Shown in pieces: positions 49,646 to 58,810 of a stretch of 64,000 bases of DNA. Source of the DNA: Acanthornis magna. Its lineage: Eukaryota > Chordata > Aves > Passeriformes > Acanthizidae. A model generated the notes under the pieces. It ran no database searches, had not been told where the DNA came from, and worked only from the letters and a program-made list of their open reading frames with translations. A program made the translations under genes and the position numbers. The stretch lies in contig JAWUZG010000001.1 of assembly GCA_036785705.1 (NCBI GenBank), positions 1,798,001 through 1,862,000 on the forward strand, written 5' to 3'. Each line of letters begins with the position of its first letter. Within the stretch, counting starts at the first letter, position 1.

Positions 49646-50759
49646 AGCAGGACTGGTGCTATGAAGTGGATACCTGCATCCGAAGAGAAAGTCATTGCCC
49701 CAGAGAGCTCATAACCTAAGCCGGCAAGATCCGTATTTGTGCAAGTCCGTGCTCGCTCTCCAAGAATGTTGGCTGTAAAATACCTCAGTAAAGTTTGTGC
49801 TGGGATTGACAAAGATTGGTCTGTCTGCGAGGGTTTTTTTGTGCAGCTCTGCATTTATTCTGTGTTATGGGCTGACTGGGCATGAAGATGTTCTCACCTA
49901 AAGATTTCCAGAGCTGTGAGAGGGTGGTGCAGACACCTGAGACCCCTGTTGACAGGGGTTGACATCAAGCAGATATGATGTTAATACGGAGAACTGAATA
50001 TATAGAGAGGCTTTTGTCAATAAAGGACAACCTCAGAAAAAATTATGGAAAGAAAGCTTTAGTTTTCCTTTTCACTGTCAGAATGAATTTAACTGAAAAA
50101 AGAGTGGGAAATGATGAAGATAAATTTTTCATAGTAATTGGAACTAGCAGGATATGGAAATTTATCAGCCTGATCTGTCTAAAATTTACTGGGCTTGGGA
50201 ACAGGCATATTACTGATTGAATTTTACCAATCCAGGGATTCTGGACGTTTATTAACATGCCTCAATGGTTTTTCTTCCTTCCTCCTCTCTTCCTGTTGGT
50301 ATTTGCTCCCCCTGTCTTTTTTTTTTTCCATCCATTCCCCAGTCAGGTGATCCTAGCTAGGAGATACAGATTGCTTCCCTCAACTGGCCTAAGGCATGCA
50401 TAAAAAAATCACTTTCATTCAACAGGATATCTAACCTCTTCGTGTGTACTGATATATCAGTGCTTTTTTTATGTGTGACATAAATATTTATCTACTGGGT
50501 AACAGGATGCAAGTGTCATGGTTTGCAACATTGCAGAGCTGACCTTCGGTCTGGAATTCACATGTTTCTCCAGTAATTTATATTACAGGTTAACCTTACG
50601 CTTTGTCTTTTCTATCTGTGCCCTGGGGAAAGGCAAGTAGCCTAAGTCAATTCCAAGCAATCTGAATTCTGAGTCACAAACTCTTCAGAAATTCTGTTCC
50701 GTTCTTTGGGCCTGGAACTTTAAAAAAGAGAGACCTGGTAGCATCCTATCTATAGGGTT
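49646..50759. other. non-coding DNA, mostly unique
   Basis: No gene. The right part (about 50500-50760) could be the decayed continuation of the LINE relic that starts at 50760, but I cannot align it convincingly. Confidence 0.4.
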
Positions 50760-51115
50760 ATTTCATTAATTTGTCATATAGTATTCCGAGATCCGGTCGA
50801 GTGCTGGTGTTGCCATGGCTTTTGTTTGGGATGGGCCCTTCACTTGGAGAGTTGAATTCTGGCAACTTTAATTTTTTTCCTGTCATTACTGATTGGTAGA
50901 TGTTGTGTGTGGATCACAAATAACACAGGTGTGAGTATGCTCCCTTGTGGTAAGCCATTTTGTTGTCACATCATTCACTCCATTTCTTTCAAAGTTCATG
51001 GTGAAAGAATTTGTTTTCTAACAAAGATTGTATCAGTCACACTCTGTGATGATCTTTCAGTATGATAAGCATTTTGGCAGGGCATCCCATTAGCTCAAGT
51101 AAGAAAAGGAAGCAG
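50760..51115 (-). mobile_element. degenerate LINE reverse-transcriptase relic
   Basis: The reverse complement of 50936-50959 encodes NGLPQGSI, the reverse-transcriptase motif (G-[LV]-PQGS) just upstream of the palm catalytic box. Continuing in frame, it gives LTPVLFVI then HLPISND, matching the LxPxLFNIYxNDLP pattern of jockey/CR1-like non-LTR retrotransposons. Upstream in another frame SLLENKFFHHEL, then a stop and KKWSE, resembles the preceding conserved block. Frameshifts and stop codons show it is long dead. The YADD catalytic box is not recognisable. Limits are approximate; the core 50880-51060 is the confident part. Confidence 0.72.
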
Positions 51116-51139
51116 AGATGCTACTTTTTTTTTTCTCAC

Positions 51140-51690
51140 CAATAACATTGTGCTGAGAATACCCACCAAGCTCTGGAAGATCCAGGTTCAATCTCTCTTC
51201 TGCTTAAGGGAATTTGAACTTGTCTCTCCACTTCCCTGACTGCCCTAACCACTAGAGTAAAGAATATTCTAGGGCAGGGCATTCTCAGTTCCTCATATTG
51301 AAACCATTTCACTTTGCATAGGTTAATTAAATATTCATGGGAACAGGAAGATGGCAAACCTATGCAAATGACTATGTATCTTCGTGGTATAGTCTTTCAT
51401 TTGGGAGCAGAGGGCCTGGCTTCCATTATCCACATCAATGAATACTTAAATGAGAAATACAAGAACCATTCATAGAAGCAGGCACAGGAACTGAGGACTT
51501 CCCCTTCCAGGTGAATACTAACCACTAAACTAGAAATCATTCTCCCGGTGACACAGGAAATAGTGAAATACATTATACAAATAAAACTGCTCCAACAAGA
51601 GAACTTTAGACAGGTCTGTCCTGAAACCTTGCACTGTGAATATGCACCCATAACTTGAGACTTGGGTTCAAGTTCCTTGAGAAGAAACTA
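51140..51690. repeat. tandem palindromic elements with tRNA-like ends
   Basis: Five tRNA-like modules alternate in orientation: plus (about 51141-51200, B-box-like GGTTCAATCTC at 51185), minus (51206-51256; GTTCAAATTCCC and CTAGTGGTTAGGG on the reverse strand), plus (51376-51425), minus (51484-51532; AGTTTAGTGGTTAG on the reverse strand), plus (51624-51683; GGGTTCAAGTTCC at 51664). The minus-spacer-plus unit thus occurs twice (about 51206-51425 and 51484-51683), after the end of a third. Spacers share TTTCACTTTGCATA-like / GTGAAATACATTATACA-like AT-rich sequence. None forms a closed cloverleaf. This looks like an old fold-back SINE or MITE family in tandem. I do not know its accepted name. 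Confidence 0.6.
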
Positions 51691-52139
51691 TGAGCTTTAA
51701 TTACCAAGGTGTGTACAGTCCATCCCTGGTTAAAAAAAGGGCATTGCCACTATTTCTTGCTCTTGCTTGCCTGCTTAATTTTTTATGCCTTTTTTTAGGT
51801 GATCAAAGAGTGGTTGTGTTGATGAATGGTGTATTTATTTTGTACAGTGTTTGTTCTGCCCCATATTTGGATGTTGCCTTTTTTGGTTGAGTCAGATGGA
51901 TGGCTTATTGCTTTCTGCACATGCTTGGCAGTAGTGGCTTTCCCACCACTGACATTTTGTGCTGCTGACGGGAAACTTGTGTTGTTGCTAATTTCATTTT
52001 ATAAGGACTCACCTCTTGCCTTTTTGGCCAATGACCTTCCCACCAATTTCCAAATAAACCTACTCATTATCAATCCTGGTGAGACTGCTTGGCCAGGTGA
52101 GCCTATTCCACTAGCTAGACCTTGCAGATGAAGAAGGAA
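51691..52139. other. unique non-coding DNA, no gene seen
   Basis: The two overlapping plus-strand frames here (66 and 101 codons) are Leu/Phe/Val-rich and might look like membrane proteins. They have no homologous domain I recognise, no splice context and AT-rich triplets, so chance is the simpler reading. Confidence 0.45.
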
Positions 52140-53110
52140 GGGGAACATTTAGTATGGATTTATTGGATTTCCATGCCAGGGTTCTGATGGAAGAGGGGCT
52201 GCAGGGGTGACTTCCATGAGGACACCAGGAGCTGTATCCATGTTGGACAGAGGCAGTTTGGGCTGGCTTCAGGACAGACCTGCCACTGGACACGGGTGAC
52301 ATTGGTAGCAATAACATATGTAAGGAAGGCAAAAAATGCTACACAGGAGCTGGGAGGAAAAAAAAAAAAAGGAAAAAATACGAGACATGAAACCCTGCAG
52401 ACACCAAGGTCAGGGAAGAAGGAGGGGGAGGATGTGCTCCAGTCTCCTGCAGTCCATGGTGAAGACCATGGTGAGGCAGCTGTCCCCTTGCAGCCTGTGG
52501 AGGTCCTCAGTGGAGCAGAGATCCAACTGCAGCTTGAGAGTAACCCCTTGCAGGAGGATGTGCCTTGAGGAAGCTGCAACCTGTGGGGAAGCTGTGCTGG
52601 AGCAGACCCTTGGCAGGAACTGCAGGCCATAGAGAGGAGTCCATGCAGAGCAGGTTTCTGGCAGGACATGTGAAACTTTAGGGAACCATGCTGGAACAGT
52701 TTGTGAAGAACTGCCGTTCATGAGGACCCACACTGGAGAAGTTTGGGAAGGACGGGGGCTCATAGGAGAGTTCCCATGCTCAAGCAGGGGAAGAGTGTGA
52801 GGAGGAAGGAGCAGCAGGGATGAAGGGCTGTGAACATTTGACATCCACCTGTGCCACTTTGAGGGAGAAAGGGGGAAAGTGTTTTTAGTTTTGTTCATAT
52901 TTCTCGTTTTCCCACTCTGATGATTTGGCAGTAAGTTAAAATCATTTCCCTAAGTTGAGCCTGTTTTGACCATGACTGTAAGTAACATCCTTGTCCTTAA
53001 GTTGACCTAGGAGCTTTTAATCATATTTTCTCTCCCTGTCCTGTTGAGAAGGGAGAGTGACAGAGCAGCTTGGTGGGCACCTGGCAGACAGCCAGGGTCA
53101 GCCCACCACA
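52140..53110 (+). mobile_element. solo LTR of an avian endogenous retrovirus-like element
   Basis: A roughly 1-kb non-coding block has the layout of a long bird LTR: a purine-rich and G+C-rich 5' half; a middle section of imperfect ~43-bp modules beginning CTGGARMAG (starts near 52511, 52597, 52648, 52691 and 52733); CAGGGGAAGAGTGTGAGGAGG; then a T-rich 3' part. The 3' part has a degenerate polyadenylation-type site (GGCAGTAAGTTAAAAT, about 52929-52944) and ends in GTGGGCACCTGGCAGACAGCCAGGG and CAGCCCACCACA near 53110. I recall this ending from high-copy bird LTRs. No gag, pol or env sequence flanks it, so it is solo. I could not fix the 5' TG end or the target duplication. The 162-169-codon minus-strand frames inside it are antisense artefacts. 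Confidence 0.66.
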
Positions 53111-54355
53111 AGGGTTTGTCTCATCTCACTTTAATTATCTACGACACAGTTGGCCTCATCTGAGCTAATCTGGGCTTTACCGTCAGTCAGTGGAGAGAAA
53201 CAAGATTTCTAAGAGGCCGTTTCATCTCATCCTAATGGAGACATAAATACAAAGCAGATGAAACTTACCTTTCAAGCTCTTGTTGCACTGTGGACCATCG
53301 AGAAAGCCTAGAGTGTCTAACTCAGATGTATGCGTCTACATCACAGCTTCCAAGAGTTCAGAAGGTGGCTCCTTCTCCTGTATTTCACTGTTTCATTTGT
53401 GGTCTGTGGTTCTGGTTGCCCCGGAGACTTGAGATGGTTCTGCATATACCCAGTGGCAGAAGAGCTTTGTAAAGGGAAAATTTGAGCTGTGTTCATAGGA
53501 CACAACTCCAAGCAGTGCTGAGTCCCAGCTGGGAGCACAGAGCAGCATTGGTGGTACAGCCCCAGGGGCAGAGGCAGCACTGATGCTTCAGTCAGGGGCT
53601 GGAGTCATGTTAGAAGCTCAGGTGCACAATGACACTGATACAATCGTGTTCCAGAGTGAGCCTGCTCTCACCTAGCTGAGGTCCCTCTTCCTCTGCTCTT
53701 TTAGATGCCACAGAGGTACCAGAATATTTAAGACACCCGGACCTTGGTGACAGCTGGATCTTGAAGGCACACAGGACATGAATCCCATTTCAAAAAGCAG
53801 CAGTTATTTTACCCCATTGCTGTACAGCTTAAGGGATAAGTTGTTGCAGAAACATATCAGTGTTCAGGAAGATACAAACTAAAAGAAAACAAGTGTCACG
53901 TCCTTTCTTTGCATCTTTATATAATTCTTATTCTTCCTTTTAATTAATATCAGATTTATTTAATGAAACTAAAATATGCTCACATCTGGCTTTAATCCCT
54001 ATATTTTCCTCAGTCAGTAGACCATACTTTTGCATTTTCATAAAAACGTGAAGAATTGGGATGAGCCCGAGCACACTGATAATGCTGTTTCATCTGGCTT
54101 CCCAAAGGCACGATGCATCATTTCAGATGTTGCAAAGCTGAGTCACTGACACTGATGTGACTAATCTTAACGATGTGCTTTGATTCCTTAATATGTCGCT
54201 CTAAAGTTTGACATGTTTGATACATTCATTTCAGCATTCCAGGGGAACTTTCTGTTCCCACAGTGAATATACTCACTGGGAAGACAAATTGTCTGTGGAA
54301 AAAAAAAATCCCAACCCAGCCCTGGAAACAAACTAGCTAATTTTCCTTTAGATTT
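53111..54355. other. unique non-coding DNA, no gene seen
   Basis: No gene. The segment directly after the LTR (53115-53275) is unique, with few homopolymers and TTTAATTATC and CATCTGAGCTAATC words, and might be an older regulatory sequence. Confidence 0.45.
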
Positions 54356-54400
54356 GCCTATGGACCAAATTCTGCCCTCATCAATGGGATGCAACTTTCG
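54356..54400. repeat. fragment of a sauropsid dispersed repeat
   Basis: GGACCAAATTCTGCCCTCATCAATGGGATG resembles the start of the ACCAAATTCTGCCCTC...CAATGGG repeat that I recall from bird and turtle DNA, related in style to the palindrome at 29900. Very short. Confidence 0.35.
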
Positions 54401-54440
54401 TTGAATATACTATTCATGTATCCAAAGGCAAAATTTGTTC

Positions 54441-54485
54441 CTATCTATCAATCTACCTACTATTTTATCTACTATCTGTCTGCTT
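54441..54485. repeat. degenerate TATC (GATA) repeat
   Basis: CTATCTATCAATCTACCTAC and ATCTACTATCTG words show a decayed tetranucleotide microsatellite. A second patch follows at 54581-54620. Confidence 0.7.
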
Positions 54486-54580
54486 AACTCTATTAATTAG
54501 TTAATGTTTGTAAAACACTCAAAAGATGTAAAGCCCTATAGAAATGCTAAGTATTATAATTATTGTTATCTGACTGCTGT

Positions 54581-54620
54581 ATCTCTTTACCTATCTAGCT
54601 ATCTACCTTCTCTATCTATT
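54581..54620. repeat. degenerate TATC (GATA) repeat
   Basis: ATCTCTTTACCTATCTAGCTATCTACC and CTCTATCTATT words; the second patch of the decayed tetranucleotide array. Confidence 0.7.
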
Positions 54621-54629
54621 ACAATAACA

Positions 54630-54735
54630 ATAATACTTAACACTTATATAGTGTTCTTAATCTTCAAAGTACTTTACAAACATTAACTAATTAATCTAAT
54701 CTAGTCATCTCGCAAACAACTCTTTTAACAAACCA
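54630..54735. mobile_element. ancient MIR/L3-type repeat tail
   Basis: AACACTTATATAGTGTTCTTAATCTTCAAAGTACTTTACAAACATTAACTAATTAATC closely follows the amniote repeat block I recall as AGCACTTATATAGCACTTTACATCTTCAAAGCACTTTACAAACATTAATTAATCC. The copy at 49369 shares the last part. The downstream CTCACAACACCCC section is decayed. Confidence 0.75.
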
Positions 54736-55772
54736 GTGGTTGTTTCTGTAAAATAAAATTCTTTGCAAAAAGAAGAATCCTACTTTGGGGGGGTTATTTT
54801 GTTCAGGTTTGGCTATGATAAGGTAATAAATATGTATAAAAGCAAAGCAGCAAGAAGATAGATGAGAAAAGCTCCATCACTAGGTAACACAGAGTTTATA
54901 ACATGTTGCAGTTATAGACCATGAAGATGTCTCCTGGTCAGCTTATTCCTGAATTCTGTGCTGTCTTAGTTTTAATATAGCAATAATATTCTTGCTACAA
55001 AAATGTGAATTTTTTCCTTGTTTTTGTAAAGAGCCATGAAATGCTTCTACAAGTTTCCTTTTTCTAGGTGATTCTCTAACCAGAAGCAAGACCAAGGTTG
55101 TCAAATGGAACAGTTCAAGCTGAGCTCTTGAGCTCCACATCTGCAAAGATACTTAGGCAACTTTTTTTGTCCTTACAGAAGTTGTGGTGATGGTGACACA
55201 GAAATTTCAAATTGTACATAAGGGCAATGGGGCGAGGAGTCCAAAAACATTGAGAGGGAGAGACCAGCTTACTTTTAAAGCAAATGCACTCTGAATAACT
55301 CTGCAGATCTTCATCTAGACTCACACTGGCACTGAGTAAAGACAGCACTCGTGTATTTTCACCAACAGCATTCTGGAGGTGCAAGGCAGAGATCAAAAAG
55401 CATGTGAAGGGTGTTTTGGGTTACTTTTGTGCTTCTAAATCAATGAAGGTCACACACTCAGATCAAGCACTGCTTGACAAGGGCCACCCAACTGCCTGAC
55501 TTGTTTCTAGACTGTAATTTTCAAGAACAATCTTCTACAGAGAAGGGTAAGAGAGCTGCCCTGTGCCATTTGGTACTGGGGCTAAGAATCAGCCCATGCC
55601 CTGTTACACCTGAGATGGGAGGTACAGACATAACAAAAATTCATCCAGACTTTACGTGGCTTGCAACAGTACGAGCACCCGAGAGCAGAAAATGAAAAAA
55701 AACAAACAGAAAAATGATTCTGTTTTCCACTTGATGAAAGGTGTTTTCTTGTATTTTTTTCCCCATGTGTTG
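54736..55772. other. unique non-coding DNA, no gene seen
   Basis: No supported feature. Short chance frames only. Confidence 0.5.
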
Positions 55773-55868
55773 TCTCCTTCTCCTTCTCCTTCTCCTTCTC
55801 CTTCTCCTTCTCCTTCTCCTTCTCCTTCTCCTTCTCCTTCTCCTTCTCCTTCTCCTTCTCCTTCTCCT
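55773..55868. repeat. perfect (TCTCCT)16 array
   Basis: Sixteen uninterrupted TCTCCT hexamers (96 bases), a pure polypyrimidine strand. Poly-Leu, Pro-Ser and Glu-Gly open frames across it are artefacts of translating the repeat. Its perfection implies recent expansion. Confidence 0.98.
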
Positions 55869-57479
55869 GGAAATTTTCTATCTGTCCTACACATTTTTTT
55901 ACATAGGCAGTGACAGTTCTGGTAAAAGCTAACTTAAAAAGCAGTTAGGATTCTTCACTGAGCTCTCCCAGGATAGCTAGGCAAGTGGCAAAAGTGGGAC
56001 CACTATTGAACAGGTAATTTTGTCTCTATTAGTTGTAAAAATAAACAACTAATAAAATAAACAACTCCTCCAACTAAAAAATCAATAAACTTTTACATTG
56101 CTTTCTCAGGCTGTCTTGTAGCCATGGATGCATTTTTCCAGGTACAAGCTCAAAACGCTACTTTACCACCTCAAAAGATTTCAGAAGTGCAGCTGCCTTT
56201 CATGGAACAGCCCAGATAGAGCTGGCATCCTGCAATAGGTATGTTTTTAAATGAAAAATGAAACAAAACCAAACAAAAAAAGTGCCATTAAAGGCAGCGA
56301 CACGGGGCTGAATCCAGGTTGTACATCATTCATGCTGTCATCCGGAATAGAAAGGCATATTGAGTTGGAGCAATTAGAGGCAAATCAGGCTTCCAATACA
56401 ATCAATGCAATAAGCAGCTGTGCTGTTTGTGTTACAAATTCACAGAAGATGATCTGAATGTGGTTCCTGTCAGTCAGGCATGACAGCCAGCTAGGCTGAA
56501 ATCCAGGAGATACGGGCTCAGCCGCACACTCCCCGAGTCACCTTGTGCGCAAGACCTAATCTAACCCCGACCTTCACATCTTAGTTTTTCTCCAGCAATA
56601 CACTTCATAAATACAGTGCTTTGATGGTCTTAAATGTTATACCCAGCAGGGCTTGAAAATGGAAGCGCTTGGTTGAAGCTCTGGTTGCAAATGAGAGGCA
56701 TGTACTCAGTTAACATCTGCTAATAAGGGGTGCATTGAGGTGCAAGGCATATAGAAACCTATAATTAAAGGTTGAGGTTGGAAAAAAAATTGGATCAGGA
56801 AACTGGCAGACTTTGGCTAGAAAGGGTGAAGATATCACTGAGTGTTTACAAAACCCTAGACTCCTGGAACACACTGCAGAGGTGACATATCTCAAAGGCG
56901 GACAGGTGAAGCTGATGCAGAAGGGACTTGGATCCTCTTTAGAGCAGCAGTGAAGGAATGATAAATAATTTGATTTTGGATAGGTGGGATAGGGCTCCCT
57001 GTTCTCATCTTGACCCCTGTATTTGCTGCAGAGTGTCTTTAACAAAGTGTCTCAACAAATAAAACTACAGTTCATCCTCCTCCCACCTCCTCCTCCTCCT
57101 CTCCACTCCCTAGAAAGTTTCCTGAAATATTTCTTAGAGAAGGGAAGCAAAGCCCCCCTTTTTCTGAGCACACAAAACCCCACGTGCAGAAACCCAAAGC
57201 TCCTGGTTTGTTTGAATTCAAGTCACTTTGCAGAGCAACTGTTACTTACACGCTCCCCTCAGTGACGCAGAGGAAGACAGAACATGTTTTTAATTGCAAA
57301 GTCAAATGGTTATGCATGGGTCCTGTCATGCTTGTGAGAACTTGTTCTTCCCCAGCCCTCCCTCTCCTCCCCACTGAGACAGCCTTGCCAAAACCCTGCT
57401 TGAGAGTGGTCACAGGGAAAACACGAAGCCTTGCAGGGATTTGGGGAGTAGACGCCAATCTGTCAGAGGTGTCACCAGA

Positions 57480-57770
57480 ACTGGATGTATCTGCTGATCT
57501 GTTACCACTTGCTAATTATGCATTCGGCAGCTAATTGTCATAAATCTTGGTAAGAGATGTGGAATGAGGCAGAGTTTTTAAAGCGGCATGGCCCCGATTG
57601 GTTTGCATCGGCAGGAACGATCATCCCTGTGCCAGAGCTCTGCTGCTGTGTGATACCTCAGTGAATACCTGCATTGTTACAAGTGCCAATCTGCTCCCGA
57701 CAGCATTTCTGACATTCCTTTGCAGGAATGGTGAGTGTCCAGAACTGTAATACACCGACTTGTTGAAGGA
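57480..57770. promoter_or_regulatory. candidate conserved non-coding element
   Basis: Unique sequence with few homopolymers and mixed composition, including GCTAATTATGCATTCGGCAGCTAATTG (two TAATT cores 20 bases apart), CCCCGATTGGTTTGCATCGG (CCAAT/ATTGG plus an inverted CCGAT...ATCGG pair) and CATTCCTTTGCAGGAATG. Such motif density is unlike the surrounding AT-rich filler. Conservation is not visible from one genome. Confidence 0.25.
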
Positions 57771-58792
57771 TTTTGTTTAATAAACCCAGGGATGCTGGCA
57801 GTCACAGCCACAGAGATGTTTTACAAGCTGAAATCTTGCACCCTTCATCAGGTGAACTGCTGGTCCACCCTTCAGAAAGCAAAGCACAGCTCTGCCAAGC
57901 AGGATTGAGGTGTCATGCCTTGACTGTGCAAACACACAAATCAGGCACTGCCTCAGTGAGGGTTAACACTCTTTTAATGTGATTCAGCCAGTCAGAGCCT
58001 GACCTTGGAAAGAAAGGGATTTAGCAAATTTCATTTAGCTTTGGGTATCCTTTCCAACATTTCAGCCATGCCTATTTACCCACCATCTTACTCCATCTGC
58101 ATCTTGAAAGCTGCAGTTCAGGGTGGAAAGGGTAAAGCCAAGCCTTCAACATCTCAAAGGCATTGCATTTACTTAAATGCTGAGCAACTTCTCAGGAAAT
58201 CGAGTCCCTTCAGGGTATGTGCAGTTGATTATCCGAAAATAACTACTTGGAAGTTTCTGTAGGTCTAAGGATCACAGGCTCTGCATTCATGTGAACCAAT
58301 CTTCAGATAAAAGATCAGAACCAAATTTCTGCTATTGTTTGACTGGCTTTTCGTTTGGAGAGAGTAGAGTCAAGGATGCATGCAGAAGAAATATCTATCT
58401 TAACAAGTAACTCTTGGTTTTCAGAAATTTTGTTCTGCTTTTTATTTCCTAGTCCTTTTCCTGTTTTCAGTCAGTTTTTGTAATGTTTTCATCAAGTCCA
58501 AGTTTTTATCTAGACCGAGATTACCAATTGCTTTTGGAAATAAAAACTAATATCTGTCACATATTCCACTGAAATCTGCCAAATTTTCCAGGTAGAAAGA
58601 CACAACAATCTATTTTAAGACTGGTTTTCACTAAGGTTGGCTGAAAACTCCACAGAGGAATGTTTGTTTATTTTCCCAGATGAAAAAGCTGATTCATAGT
58701 AATTCAAACATTTTGCTGAGATGGTTCAGTTCTGATTCAGGTGTGACAAACTTCAAGCAGGGCACAATTAACCTCTAATGAGTAGATTCCTG

Positions 58793-58810
58793 CTAGTTCC
58801 TGGGAACTAG
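58793..58810. other. 18-bp near-perfect palindrome
   Basis: CTAGTTCC and GGAACTAG are perfectly complementary arms around a TG centre. No repeat family is recognised. Confidence 0.85.

Noticed and set aside
51690..52131. Hydrophobic overlapping frames (66 and 101 codons) that could be taken for a small membrane protein
   Set aside because: Hydrophobicity follows from T-rich triplets. There is no start context, family resemblance or exon signal.
52160..52898. Two long minus-strand frames (169 and 162 codons)
   Set aside because: They are antisense to an LTR whose ~43-bp modules keep stops out by repetition.
52929..52944. Host-gene polyadenylation site
   Set aside because: It sits at the expected place inside the LTR and is degenerate; no host transcript signal surrounds it.
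55652..55932. Poly-Leu, Pro-Ser and Glu-Gly frames on both strands
   Set aside because: Direct translations of the TCTCCT array; no flanking coding sequence.
57719..57735. CTTTGCAG-GAATG-GTGAGT looks like a micro-exon with both splice sites
   Set aside because: A five-base exon without flanking exons, branch-point evidence or frame is not supportable; the core is also a simple CATTCC/GGAATG inverted pair.
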